From Meghimatium bilineatum (taxonomy: Eukaryota; Mollusca; Gastropoda; Stylommatophora; Philomycidae): 64,000 bases of DNA. Positions within the stretch are counted from its first letter, which is position 1. Each line of letters opens with the position of its first letter. The stretch covers positions 31,401,407 to 31,465,406 of the forward strand of contig CM067315.1 of NCBI GenBank assembly GCA_034231615.1. The letters are read 5' to 3'. Positions 20,061 through 31,124 of this stretch are shown here, piece by piece. A model generated the notes under the pieces. The model worked only from the letters and a program-made list of their open reading frames with translations, was not told where the DNA came from and ran no database searches. The position numbers and the translations under genes are program-made.

Positions 20061-20194
20061 AGTTTCGGTAAACGTCAAGTAGATTTTTTGTTGAGTTCCT
20101 CAATTGACGCACACTGTTCTCGTGCGATCATAAGAACATTACATACGGTAATTTCAGACCCTAGTTGATTTAGAATATTGGGATCGGTTCAAGC

Positions 20195-20250
20195 ACGTAG
20201 ATTTTCTTCTTCTTTCCTTCACTGGAGACATGTCTATATCTGTAAAGCCG
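20195..20250 (-). mobile_element. tiny 3' end of the intact LINE family
   Basis: 'cttcttctttccttcactgg', 'agacatgtctatatctgtaa' matches the last ~50 bp of the LINE at 48929, including the stop region and GAA tail. It is a severely 5'-truncated insertion. Confidence 0.6.
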
Positions 20251-21179
20251 TTAGATCCGGGTTAGGGTTGTTGACACCTCTTATGGAATCATAAAATGGA
20301 TTTTCTTACTATAAATTTAGCCAAAATGTGGATAAGCGAAAGGTCATCACATTTTCATGAAAACGAGTGTATTACACAAGAAAATAGGAGAATGGCGTAT
20401 TATCGGTACCTCCCCCCCTTTTTTTTTCCCTAACATGACTTGTCTAAGTCCCTGGACCAGATCCAACATCTGGAATATGACAGTAGAATTGACAGATTAT
20501 GGAAACCTGGAACAAAATAGTGCCTTATCCTTATATTACGTAGTGTACCTTTGTTTTTTTTTTTTTGTTTTTTTTTTTTACAACAAACCAATTCGACTCA
20601 GATCTTGGTAATGTTGTGTTATTCACAATTTTAACGGTTGTTTCCCCTTAAAGCCATATTTTTTTATATTTCCTGGGTGGATCCTAGAAGGTTTCACGGT
20701 AATTTGTGTCTGCACGTATTCACATCTGCAAAGAAATTAATTTTTTTAAATAAAATTGTGTAAAAATTATGTGTGTGTTTTTCATGGTACTTTTTTCTTT
20801 TTACGTTACTATAGTAAGTTTACAAAAATGAAATATTCAGTACTAATATCACTTTAGTTTATTTCTGCATTCAATTTTTGTGAAAATACAAACTTCTTTT
20901 CTTCAAAAAAAATTACTAACACAGCAACTTTACCTTATTTTTTTTTTTACTGTTTATGCATACCTGAACCTAATATAATTTAACTATTCAGTAAATGTAT
21001 TTTAACATTGAACACCTTAATTCATGTAATAGTGGATACACTTCTGCCAATGTTAATTAATCATAATAAACTATATATTCCAGGACCATAGACACGTTTT
21101 CGGGTAAGAGTCAAATTAGATTTAAGTAAGCTCATGACTTCCTTGTCGTGAAATTTGTAATTTTCTTTACCTTATTTAG
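20251..21179. other. AT-rich intron, nothing assignable
   Basis: Homopolymer-rich (T runs near 20553-20580). A 17-bp stretch at 21135-21151, 'tgacttccttgtcgtga', is identical to part of KAT6 exon 5 (see findings). No gene or named repeat recognised. Confidence 0.5.
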
Positions 21180-21184
21180 AGAAC

Positions 21185-21640
21185 AACCAGTAAAGGGGGG
21201 AGGTATTTGACGGAAGTTATGTCAGTAAAATTGTTGACGTAATTTATAAACAGCTCCATTAAAAAAAGTAATTTATAAACAGCTCCATTAAAAAAGTAAT
21301 TTATAATCAACTCCATTAAAAAAGTAATTTATAATCAACTCCATTAAAAAAGTAATTTATAAACAATTCCATTAAAAAAGTAATTTATTAATAACTCCAT
21401 TAAAAGTAAATTATAAACAACTCCATTAAAAGGGTAATTTATAAACAACTCCATTAAAAAGTAATTCATAAACAACTCTCTTAAAAAGGTAATTTATAAA
21501 CAACTCCATTAAAAAGGAATTCCTAAACAACTCCATTAAAAAAGTAATTTATAAACAATTCCATTAAAAAAGTAATTTCTCCGATTTCATGACTTTGCTG
21601 ACCTTTTATTTGGGGAGGGAAGGGGGATTTACCCTCTTTT
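21185..21640. repeat. K element with 28-bp array
   Basis: Flanks carry K-element text ('gttgacgtaatttataaacagc', G-rich 'tttggggagggaagggg'). The centre (21235-21580) is about twelve units of 'gtaatttataaacaactccattaaaaaa'. Here the array seems to be built from the element's own terminal 'gtaatttatagac' sequence. Confidence 0.7.
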
Positions 21641-21818
21641 TTGGCCTGCTTCATAGTAATATTGACAATGTTAATTAAAATAAAATAAAATAAATATCAT
21701 GTTCTGACTTCCTGGGAGGGAAAGGTTGATGTTATATGATCGACATGCATAGCATTGTACGTCTTGCAGGCGGTCATTAAGCAGAAAGGAGAAGCAATAC
21801 TTAATTATATGATTAGAT

Positions 21819-22039
21819 CAGTGTTTCCAAACTTTTTTTTACCATGCCCCACCTAAGTCTTTGTAAAATTCTGACGCCCCCCCCCCCCATGTAATATGTA
21901 GGTCTATATATTTTTTATATTGAAAATTTCATTATTCCCTTAATGAAGCCTAATTAAAACTTTCAAATTGCCACCCCCCCCCCCCTGAAAAATAAAATTG
22001 CACCCATGTGGTGCGTGAGCCTCACGTTGGGAAAAACTG
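21819..22039. mobile_element. hAT-like MITE, 221 bp
   Basis: Ends CAGTGTTTCCAAAC and GTTGGGAAAAACTG form imperfect 14-bp terminal inverted repeats of the CAGTGxTTCCCAAC type seen in hAT MITEs. The interior has 'ccatgccccacc' and two long C runs. The 8-bp flanks, gattagat and atctagat, agree at their last five positions, suggesting an eroded duplication. It sits at the 5' edge of P repeat copy 2. Confidence 0.7.
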
Positions 22040-22880
22040 ATCTAGATTCAATAAGATTTAATCCAAGTATCAGCAAAATCAACCCTACAGTAATAATACT
22101 TTCTATTTTTGCATTCAATTAAGTCCAGAATCCATGCACTGAAGAAAGCAATCAATAAAGTCCAGAAATCATGCTCTGAAGAAAGCAATCAATAAAGTCC
22201 AGAATCTATGCTCTGAAGAAAGCAATCAATAAAGTCCAGAATCCATGCTCTGAAGAAAGCAATCAATAAAGTCCAGAATCCATGCTCTGAAGAAAGCAAG
22301 TCCTTCTCAATAATATCTATTCAAACCTTTCACAGAACTTCACTTATCTTGGCTCATGAGACTGATCATTGGTCACTCTGACGAATACTTTGATTTGTCA
22401 GAATGAAACCTTACAGGAAATGTTGGCTCAACAAAGATAAATGGTGTTTGAGATCCTCGTGAAGAATTATTTTGGAAAAAGATTTCGGTAAATTACCAAC
22501 TGGAACTTGATATTTGTATGAAAATGTATGACAATCATTTTATGACTATCAGTCAGCTTGAAATCGTGCCACATGATTTCTTCTAGCGGCACGGTATTAT
22601 TTGTTCCTCACCATGGACAATACAACAAGACTTGTGAGCTAAATTGGAATTCATCTTTCTGAAGTGATGTATTTGACTTTTTGGGTGATTTTCTTTGGCT
22701 GTCGATGCAAAGTGGCAAATGGAAATCACGGAAAACATCAGAAATACTTTAGAATGATGATTCCTGATTAGCCAACTTAACTGTATAAACGACGAAGACC
22801 GATTGAAATTTGTTTAGTTTTTGTCTAAGGTGAAATCAGGTATTTCTAAACGGGAGACTACTTTTGTTATAAATTTTACT
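22040..22880. repeat. P repeat, copy 2, with 37-bp array
   Basis: Full alignment partner of 15901-16510. At 22125-22298 it carries about five units of 'agtccagaatccatgctctg' + 'aagaaagcaatcaataa' (37 bp) that copy 1 lacks. Other partial copies are at 27870-28015 and 30375-30600. Confidence 0.75.
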
Positions 22881-23449
22881 ACCATCGGGAAGTGGGCTAG
22901 GTCATTTATAAATGGAGAACTCGATATTTTAGCAAGGTAGGCCTATATCGTGAGTCTATCATTTTTTATCGCGTAGCAAAAACTGACAAAAAATAGATGC
23001 GATAACCTTTCGAATGTTTCACCGTATATTTTTTTAAAGGGTTTTACCCAAAACAAAAAGGTCGTTCGCCCGTTTTCGTGTGTAATTACATCTTATTGAT
23101 AAGAAATGTGGTAATCTTTTGTGAAAAATCGTTAAGAGTTTTACCCGCATTATGGCTACATTCCTAGTACTAAAATTCATGCTTTGTATCTCCCTCCTAT
23201 ACTGTTTCTGCTACAGTATTCCCAAAAGCACCAATCTACTTTGCAAGACTTGTCAATACATATAGAAATACTTCACCAATTGTTCTGCATCCTATTTGCT
23301 CGTTCGATGAATGCAGTAATTGAAACATTCATGACAATCGATCTGGCTGTGATCAATATTAGCAGCGACGTGTTGACTAGTTTAATGTGCCAACAGTCCG
23401 ATTTCAGTTGGTTTTGTTTATATATATAATACACACACACACACACATA
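22881..23449. other. intronic, nothing assignable; (CA)n at the end
   Basis: AT-rich, with a short open frame (23184-23429) that has no recognisable domain. A (CA)n tract lies at 23431-23450. Confidence 0.5.
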
Positions 23450-23499
23450 CACTAGGGTAGTTCAAATGATAACATTAAATTATGTTATTTACTGAATAA

Positions 23500-23605
23500 A
23501 AGGCTTGGTCTGAAAAAGTAAATCTTCCTATAATATTCGACTTAACGTAAAACACAGGTTTACGTAAGTCTAATTGTTGTTACGTTTCACGCAGTTACTT
23601 TGTTT
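23500..23605 (+). repeat. M repeat half-copy
   Basis: 'cacaggtttacgtaagtc', 'aattgttgttacgtttcacgca' matches, inverted, the left part of the hairpin at 26941-26985. It is a dispersed copy of the same small element. Confidence 0.6.
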
Positions 23606-23764
23606 TGATGACTATAATATTCGGTGTAGTCACCATTGTTTTCTATACAAATCACCTATTACTTTTGACGTGCTTATATTTCTGTAGAATTGTTAATATT
23701 TTGGTCCTGTGTCCAATCATTCAGCATCACCTGTTGTATCTATATTTTCATTTACCTTCACTGC

Positions 23765-23905
23765 CTAACTCCCACCGGATCTCTTTTATGGCAAGACAAT
23801 GGTCCTACTAAATTTCCAATATTATGTAGTCCAGAGAACGGATATGCGTAGTGTCGCGGTTTTACGTGCGCCAATTATCAGACATATCCAATTTCGACGT
23901 TGGTA
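23765..23905 (-). mobile_element. SINE-2 copy, divergent
   Basis: 'caatggtcctactaaatttcc', 'tagtccagagaacgg', 'gtgtcgcggtttta', 'gcgccaat' in the SINE-2 order. The GAA tail is lost. Confidence 0.65.
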
Positions 23906-24324
23906 ACTAACACGTTCAGTGTCTTTATCACTTCCACTGAATTGTAGACGTCTGTAACCATGTTGCTAGTAGGCCAGTCGTACGGGAGAACTGGTTCACG
24001 TACTGTGCACTGGACACAATCCTGAAAATTAACCACAGTCCAGCATTCTGGACATTTTCGCCGCTGAAGCAGTGCTTTTTTTCTGGGGTTACGCCGTATC
24101 CCCACCTTTTCTTCTGTGGTTTTTTTTTTCTTGAGTACCAACCTAAGGACATTTTTTGTCCATGAAAACACAAATTCTACCGTGAAACACTCACAATGTC
24201 TTCTCATCAATTTTTTTCTCCAATTTTTATTAAACACATGCCCGTTGATAAGGGGGGTGGGTAAGAGGGGGGGGGTTATATCCGCTGGGGATCTGTTTAT
24301 CTGTTTAAAATAGGAAAGCCGTTT
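23906..24324. other. no supported gene
   Basis: A 119-residue open frame on the minus strand (23878-24237) has a CPECW...CVQC spacing but no recognisable family. It partly overlaps a SINE-2, so I do not call it. Confidence 0.4.
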
Positions 24325-24380
24325 TCTCTTTACATGCGTGTCGTAGGAGGCGACTAAGGAAAGTTTGGAGATGCTGACAG
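24325..24380 (+). mobile_element. SINE-1 5' fragment
   Basis: 'acatgcgtgtcgtaggagg', 'cgactaagg' is the conserved 5' region of SINE-1. Confidence 0.4.
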
Positions 24381-24814
24381 CCTAAAACGGAAACTGCAAT
24401 AGGCCTGCATAATTTTTCCCGTTAAAGAGCTGTATGGAGGTTGTGGGTGACTTATGTGATAAAGACTGTATGCCCCCCCCCCCCCTGCTGTCACTACGTC
24501 ATGGATAGGATGCGTTTTTTAAGTTACCCTCGGACAGAAGAAACGCAGTCTCTACCAGGAGGAGAACCCTGTATTCTCACAGGTGTAAGATCAGCCGGTA
24601 TTGCACCTTTGTCGTTTTGTGACAGATTCCACGGTAGCAGGGAATGCTAGATGTACCATCACTGCAGTTTGGTGAATATATCTTATAGAAGAATGATGAA
24701 TTAGTTGGTTCAGAAGTATATGCAATAATCCTTTCAGAACTTCATAATTCTCCGATAATGGTGCACTGGAATGCCTCACTTCTCGGACTAAACATGTATC
24801 CATTTAGTTAGTTT

Positions 24815-25360
24815 GTTCTTTTCGTGCCGCAGGCGGCACATAGTGCAGAGGTTTTGATTCGCCATGTGTTCCAGTCCGCTGCTTGTAGTTTTAGTTCTTG
24901 TATGGTCTTGCAGCCTGTTATTTCCCCTGTTTTAAGTATTGTGTTTTAGGGTTGCTTTAGTCTTCCTCGTTTTCTTTTACCCTCAGGTCTCCACATAAGG
25001 GCTTGTTGGTTTATCGAGTTTTCATCTGGTCTTAAAATGTGACCCAGGTATTTCCATCTATGTTTTCTTATGACGTTTTAAACTTATTCTTGGTGTGTTT
25101 TGTTTCTTAAATCACTATTTGTGACGAAATCTCTCCATTTCATATTCATCAGTTTCCGAAGACATTTGTTTTCGAAGCTGTTTATTTTTTGGTCTGTTGC
25201 TTGAGTTGATTTCCAGCTTCACTTCCATTTGTTAATACTTAGACAATACATGAGTTGAATATCGTTAGCGTTGTGTTTCTTCCGAGATCTTTTGATTTCC
25301 AGATATTATTTAGTTTAGTGAATGCATTAACTGCAACTGTCATAAACCCCACTAATACAA
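24815..25360 (-). mobile_element. LINE-E 3' fragment
   Basis: Minus-strand text: 'MKWRDFVTNSDLRNKTHQE', '[18 protein letters not shown]', '[15 protein letters not shown]', 'GCKTIQELKLQAADWNTWR'. It matches 61570-62260 nearly residue for residue. Broken by a few stops. Confidence 0.8.
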
Positions 25361-25434
25361 TCGTACTTTTGAGACAAAACATCTTTTTATGAGTTCGGGT
25401 GCCACATCGGTTATTCATCTGAGAAGATCCTGTG

Positions 25435-25730
25435 CATTTTGCCACCTTGTCAACAACTGTCAAGAATTCTGGGTCCCACTACTTAAATATGTACCAAAAA
25501 TACCCCCTTCCATACCCAATTTTTTTTCAGTAAAAGTACGAAACAACTACATAATTTAGTTTACATTTTTTTATTTACAAATTTTTCAAAATTCAAACAC
25601 TTGGTGTATTTCAAAAAGGTACTGTTAATGTTTGTCAAATCCATCCACCTTGTCAATAATTGTCAAACCTTTCCAGACACACACCTCCCCGAAATTGCTG
25701 TCGTAATTTATAGACATCCGCTAGGTAAAC
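25435..25730 (+). repeat. K element without expanded array
   Basis: Contains the K framework: 'ccttgtcaacaactgtcaa', 'cagtaaaagtacgaaacaac', 'ccaccttgtcaataattgtcaaacc' and 'gtcgtaatttatagac'. The interior is unique AT-rich sequence rather than a large array, so this may be near the ancestral form. Nearby, 25740-25815 has three short 'cggcgcctatgataatcatggtgac' units. Confidence 0.6.
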
Positions 25731-26071
25731 CTAGGTGACCACAGCGCCTATGATAATCATGGTGATTACGGCGCCTAGATAATCATGGTGACCAAGCGCC
25801 CATGAAGACGTATTTACGGCGGTGTCTTAAGATCAAACTATCTGGGATTTTGTTTTTCTCATTATCCCTACCTTTGCACTCCACTCCGACAATAATTTTC
25901 TTGTCATGCTGTGTTGCCTCCTCGCAGCGTTCGAAATCCTTGAGTTCTTTTGTCTTCGGAATTAGGGTTTCAAAATGTTGAGTGGTAACGCTGCCACCAT
26001 TTCATAATTTGAATAAATGCGGAAATTTCTACTCTTTTTATATATTTCTTGTTGATATCCCTCAGTATACC

Positions 26072-26345
26072 CTTCGTCTTCTTCTTCTTTCGCTCTCAAA
26101 CTCCTGTAGATTAGTAGGATGTAGTACAGAGAAATTCGTGCGATGTGTCATAGTTTACAGCTTAATTGCACTATCTGCACCTTTCGGCCTGACACATCAG
26201 AGTTCAGCAAGGTTTCTGTGTCACTGTAAGAGTGTATGGGATGGGACAGACAAATTCACCCCATAACATTCTTAGTCGTCTCTTACGACATGCATGGAAG
26301 GTAAACAGTGTTGTTATTAGTTCCCCATTCGGGTCCCAGCAACGC
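26072..26345 (-). mobile_element. SINE-1 copy, near full length
   Basis: GAA-tail complement 'cgtcttcttcttctttcgct' at one end, then 'gatgtgtcatagtttacagc', 'gtcgtctcttacgacatgcatgg', 'ttcccc(a)ttcgggtcc(c)'. All SINE-1 blocks are in order. Confidence 0.8.
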
Positions 26346-26479
26346 AGTGGCAAATCTCTCTTAAACTGTGGGATCTCAAACTGCGAAGGGTGTCTAGAGA
26401 GGCTTGATGTGATCTCAAGAAAGGGGCTGGGAGATTTGAAAATTTAGTGATGTAAGGGAATAATTGCTTTTCCGTTAAG

Positions 26480-26790
26480 AATATGTCATCATCATCAGTA
26501 AGTGCCGCCTTCGCAACGAAGGTTGGCTGCAACGGACCTCCAACATTCCATATCTCTTGTCTTGGCGATGCACGCTGTCAGACTGTAACCTGTCCATATC
26601 GTGATGTTACTCTCCCACTTGTTTCTGTGTCTACCTCTTGCTCGCCACGACCCTCAAGTAAAGTCTTCAACAAGGTGTCATGTCTTTTACTATGTCTAAA
26701 CTACTTTAAGTGTTTGATCATTATTTCCTTGAATAGTTCTTTTTTCATACGAAGTGTTGTCAGAACCTCTTTATTTGTGAATATATATAT
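26480..26790 (-). mobile_element. LINE-A 3' end fragment
   Basis: Complement of the LINE-A tail: (TCA)n at 26486, 'gcaacgaaggttggctgc', 'gttactctcccacttg', 'caaggtgtcatgtctttta'. Decayed frame. Confidence 0.75.
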
Positions 26791-26957
26791 AAAAAAAACG
26801 TAAAATAAAAACGTGTTCCACATAAAAAAAATATGTGTATAACCAAATTTGACTAGATTCTTATGTGAATCTCCGTTCACTGGCTGTATTTTATGTTGAT
26901 CCTGCATTGTTACAATACGACAATCAATATAAGGTAATACTGCGTGAAACGTAACAA

Positions 26958-27069
26958 CAATTGTACTTACGTAAAACACAGGTTTTTAGAACGTTTCACT
27001 TAGACACGACGGACTCCGTGGTGTCCAAGTGGGACGTTCTAAAAACCTGTGTTAACGTAAGTACAATTG
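26958..27069. repeat. 112-bp near-perfect hairpin
   Basis: The ends 'caattgtacttacgt' and 'acgtaagtacaattg' are exact complements, as are 'acacaggtttttagaacgt' and 'acgttctaaaaacctgtgt'. The arms are about 48 bp with few mismatches around a short loop 'gacggactccgtg', which is itself a small hairpin (CGGA/TCCG). It is a foldback element or recent inverted duplication; half of it recurs at 23500-23605. Confidence 0.9.
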
Positions 27070-27107
27070 CTACAAAAGTAATGTTAATGCAAAAATAGAA
27101 ATTGTAT

Positions 27108-27370
27108 CTCAGATATATCAAAAAAATATATCATCAGCTATTGCCCTTAAATGGATACCATCCCACTGTGGAATCATGGGCAAAGAGAAAGTGGATGCTC
27201 TGTCAAGCACAGGAAGCAAATGGAACAACACAGACATCCACTATCAGACAGAGAGGTTATGTATCACAACATGCAAGAATCACATACAGTAGCATCACAT
27301 GGCTCGAACTGAAAAGCTCGGGTTTCTGTCCTATGCACCGTATTCAGAACTGAAAGAACTTAAATTTCAG
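27108..27370 (+). mobile_element. RNase H LINE fragment (relative of 62515)
   Basis: Reads 'AIALKWIPSHCGIMGKEKVD' and 'ALSSTGSK', closely matching 'AIALQWIPSHCGIMGNEKTD' at 62515-62759. Only the end of RNase H survives. Confidence 0.75.
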
Positions 27371-27869
27371 GAAGTGTCAATTTGCAGAAATTCAGACGGA
27401 CAACTTTGAACCGGTTGAATTTCAACAATAACCTTGTTATGGTGATAACTTACGTAAGGCACACGCCGTATGGGGAAAAAAAACTGAAATATTTGTTGTT
27501 CTCGGTCATCATAATATGACAAGGGCACTAAAAAACATACAACAGATTATGAAGAAATGTTGGTAGAATGTTGAAGTTGATAGTAAATGTGTGCGGACTG
27601 GGTGTATAGAGTAGTAGGTCATAGCACCGTTTCGTCTCTATTTTTAGAGAAGAAGAGGAAATAATGAGGTCGATATTTGTATTATTATTGACTCGATTAC
27701 TTAACGCGGTACACATCTGATGTGCTAGCGCGCGGAAAGTGTGTATAAATGTTGTGCATGGATAAGTTTAAAAATGGGAGTTGGTGTCAAGATCTACTAA
27801 TTGTTAGTTTGTTGTCAACTTCACTGAAGGTATTTGCGGCGATATCATTACGGTAATTAAGTATAGGTA
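27371..27869. other. intronic, nothing assignable
   Basis: No coding, RNA or repeat signal that I can name. Confidence 0.5.
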
Positions 27870-28015
27870 TACACAGAGTGTTCTCACAATGTATACACAA
27901 AGCGACAAATGAAAATAACGGAAAAAGTTACTTAGCGTCACTTTTGAAGAATGAACTCTGACGAGTCTACATGACTATAATTGACGAGGTGGTCGATTTT
28001 ATGTTATGATTTTCA
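27870..28015. repeat. P repeat fragment
   Basis: 'gtatacacaaag(c)gacaaatgaaaata' and 'catgactataatt' match 16350-16450 of copy 1. Confidence 0.55.
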
Positions 28016-28239
28016 ATTGAGTGAGGCCCACTCAACGCTAGATTTAGACTTGATAAGGCCCTAAACTATTTGAGATATGGGGCCCTTTATAAGTCCAGAT
28101 ATTATATGTCAGTGCGAAATATGATTTTTTGGGGGGGCCTCGTGAAAATTGAGGCCTTAAGCTATAGCTTGTTTAGTTTATAGGTAAATCCTGCACAGGG
28201 CACACTGTTAAATTCCCGTTAAGGACTGTGTTTTTTTAA

Positions 28240-28880
28240 ATTGTCTATTTATGTCCGTAGGGGTGGGAGCGTAAGCTGTCGTTCCAAGGCCAGATGTGTC
28301 GTCGAGGTTGCATTTAGTCCATGTTTGTTCAAGGTTATCTTGATGTTTTCTATCCACCATTTTCTTGGTCTACCTTTGGTTCTACGCCCAGATATTCTTT
28401 TGTCATATGCTCTTATTAGTATTTGGTTTGGGTTCATTCTCATAAGGTGACCGAACCATTTTACTTGCTGTATTTCAATATGTTCAATACATAATATTAT
28501 ACCAATTCTTTTCCTAATTTTTTCGTTTCTCACTTTATATAGTTTAGTAACCATTGCAGCTTTTCTCAGACACTTATTTCACATGTAACGATTTTCCTCT
28601 GCTGTGAGGCTGTTAAAGACCATGTTTGACATTGGTAGCAGAGTGTTGGTATAAGAATTGTAGATATTATCTGTTTTTTATTTCCATCTTGAGCTTTGGG
28701 TGAAAAAGTAATGGTGAAAGTTGGTAGGTCACTATGTTTGCTTTCTGGCACCTTGATTCTATTTCTCTGTCTAGTCTTTCATTTTCGGAATAAAATGCTG
28801 CCTAGATATTTAAATTCTTTAGCCTGCTTCACTTTGGTGTTATCTATAGCTATACCCATTTTTTTTAAATATCGGGGGGT
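28240..28880 (-). mobile_element. LINE-D, C-terminal region and 3' end
   Basis: Minus-strand frames: 'KKMGIAIDNTKVKQAKEFKY', 'LPTFTITFSPKAQDGNKKQI', 'TLCYQCQTWSLTASQQRKI', then after a frameshift 'RNEKIRKRIGI', 'QQVKWFGHLMRMNPNQILI', 'RRTKGRPRKWWIENIKITLN'. The order (YLG..., L.YGxxTW, FGHLMRM, GRPRKWW) is the LINE ORF2 C-terminus. It is 5'-truncated and broken once or twice. Confidence 0.8.
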
Positions 28881-29034
28881 ATATTAAAAAGCTCACCCAG
28901 AACATGACGTGCCGACAGCATGGGCATGCGGGATTTATCACACAGCTACATGTACAACCCCCTACTAATCTCAAATAAGAAATATGCAAAATTTACATTT
29001 TATTGACAATTTTCAATTGAAAGTCAAATTTCAT

Positions 29035-29330
29035 TCATTCCTTGGTACCGTGCCTTCCGGCGAAGGTGATCATGACTCTCCACAGTCCTCTGTCTGTTAT
29101 ATTTTTAAATATAGTTTCTGATTATTCTTCATCATGCCAGGCTTTCAAGCCATCCAACATTTTCTCACGTTGTCTTCCTCTGTCTCTCGTACCCTCGATC
29201 TTTCCAGTTGTTATGATGTTCTCCAACCCTCTTCTCATGACATGACCCAGAAACTGTGATTGTCGTCTTCTAATACAGTTAATAAGTTCTCTATTTAAGT
29301 TTACCAGTTGTAGAATTATATCATTACTCT
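29035..29330 (-). mobile_element. LINE 3' fragment (LINE-C-like)
   Basis: Minus strand: 'NCIRRRQSQFLGHVMRRGLE', 'IEGTRDRGRQREKMLDGLKA', 'ITDRGLWRVMITFAGRHGT'. A typical GHVMRR...GRQRxKxLDxL...WR terminal block. Confidence 0.75.
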
Positions 29331-29529
29331 ATTTTAGTTATCAATGATATTTTCAACATTCTTCTATAAAGTCGAATAGAGTTGTTAAATGAACCAATTA
29401 TAATGTAAGAAAATGAATCATGAAGAATCAACAGAATTATAAATAATGGCGTAGAGTCAGCATAGTTATGGTTTTATAGGAAAATAATGGCAACGATCAC
29501 ATTAACTCATAGTGGCAACTATCTACTCG

Positions 29530-29700
29530 CATCGAAAAAAAGCGACATTCTTTGGACACATCAAAAGAATAGGAATATATTAGCTCATTGTGACAACTGG
29601 CAGAATGAAGAGCAACGGCCATAGAGAAGATCAAAAGAGAGGATGATGAAACAGTTCGCCCAGACCGTCGATAATATAAGACCTAGCGGCTAATGTGGAA
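29530..29700 (+). mobile_element. possible LINE 3' scrap
   Basis: 'ttctttggacacatcaaaag' and 'cagaatgaagagcaacgg' resemble the FGHIKR...GR block of LINE tails. Too short to place in a family. Confidence 0.35.
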
Positions 29701-29949
29701 CCAGCCTTCTATTGTGACTCATTTGTTTAATTTTCCCCGTGATTTTCCTTGGCCACTATGAGCATAGGCCTCCTTTTGGTGCAAATTTGGTTTCGTCCAC
29801 CGTTGTAACATTTGCAGTGTTAGATAAGTTGCATAAAATTATAGATTTTTGTAAATGGGGGTTAAAAGGATTAGAATTAGTTTATAGATTTTTTAGGAGG
29901 GGGGAGAAGGGTTAGAATCAGTGTTTAGATTTAATTATTGTCTAAGGAT

Positions 29950-30358
29950 TTAATTATTGGACACTAAATAAACAATTAGAAGACAAAATTGATGCCTTTG
30001 AGATGTGGGTATATAGAAGAATAGGGAGAACATCATGGAAAGAGAAGAAAACAAATAAAGAGGTGCTAAAGACACTTAATATGAGGAGAGAACTACTAAG
30101 AGAAATAAAGATCAGGCAAATAAAATACTTTGGACACATTAAAAGACATGACACCTTATTGAAGACCTTACTTTAGGGTAAAGTCATAGGGAAGCGAGCA
30201 AGAGGTAGGCAGAGATACAAGTGGGAGAGTAACATTACACGATGGACAGGTTACAGTCTAGCTGAGTGCACCACCAAGACAAGAGACAGGAGATGTTGGA
30301 GATACGTTGCAGCGAACCTTCGTTGCGGAGACAGCACTTGATGATGATGATGATGATT
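29950..30358 (+). mobile_element. LINE-A 3' end, well preserved
   Basis: Encodes, with few breaks, 'WTLNKQLEDKIDAFEMWVYR', 'RIGRTSWKEKKTNKEVLKTL', 'REIKIRQIKYFGHIKRHDTL', 'KRARGRQRYKWESNITRWTG' and ends in a (GAT)n tail. The best LINE-A 3' end in the window; used here as reference for the others. Confidence 0.85.
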
Positions 30359-30374
30359 GTCTAAGGCGTGAATC

Positions 30375-30600
30375 GATATGATTAATGATTACTGTCTTTT
30401 GTCAATTATACAGTACAGCAAAAACATTGGATCATCCATTTAAAGCGAGGCATTTGAAAATTCTAACGATTTTAATTGGTCACGTTGTGTATACTTTGTG
30501 TCGACAGCCAATAAAAATCACAAAAAAGCAAAATGTGTTACTTTAGAAGGATGGTTTCCAATTTAGACCACATGTCTTATAGTGTCGATGGTCATAACTG
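30375..30600. repeat. P repeat fragment
   Basis: 'aattggtcacgttgtgtatac', 'cagccaataaaaatcac', 'actttagaaggatg' follow the order of 22680-22770 of copy 2. Confidence 0.5.
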
Positions 30601-30724
30601 TAAATTTGTCGAGTGTGTAGGGACCTATCATGAGTGAGTTTGTTGTGCCCACTAGCGAGTCAATGTTCTGGCAGGAGTACGACATCCACAGATATAAGAT
30701 AAAATAATGGATAGGATACAGGAA

Positions 30725-30962
30725 GGTGTAGGGAAAAAAAAATAAGTGTAGAAAAGTTGGTATCGTATCCTATTCACGATGTAGCTATCAACCCAGAATA
30801 TTTCGCTGTACTAATTTTCTAGGCAATATAATACTTGCGGTAGTTTGCCATTGCTTTCCGAACGGTCCGAATGCACAATTGCCCGAGGCAGAATTCGAAC
30901 CCGGTACCTTGGCATTTACGGGCGAGCCGTGTACTATGCCGCCACAGAACCGGACAACGTGA
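30725..30962 (-). mobile_element. SINE-3 (tRNA-derived)
   Basis: Minus strand starts 'gtccggttctgtggcggcat' (box A region) and has 'ggtaccgggttcgaattctg' (box B GGTTCGAAT), then 'gaaagcaatggcaaactacc' and 'attgcctagaaaat...gatagctacatcgtgaataggata'. The same body follows at 42503-42690. It lies 160 bp beyond KAT6 exon 1, inside intron 1. Confidence 0.8.
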
Positions 30963-31124
30963 GAAGATGAAAGGTAAAAAAATGTAACGTAAAAGAAGGT
31001 GCACAGAAATAAAACAACTGATTATCAAAAAATAAAGATGCGAGAGGATAAAATAACGGATACGGAAAAGATCAAATGTGTAGAAAAGTGTCGTAAATTA
31101 TAAGAAAAACCATATATAGCCAAC

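Noticed and set aside
23878-24237. 119-residue frame with CPEC...CVQC as a zinc-finger gene
   Set aside because: No recognisable family, overlaps a SINE-2 at one end, and no splice or promoter support.
30840-30962. A functional tRNA gene
   Set aside because: Box B is good, but the stretch does not fold as a complete tRNA and continues into a SINE body found again at 42503-42690.
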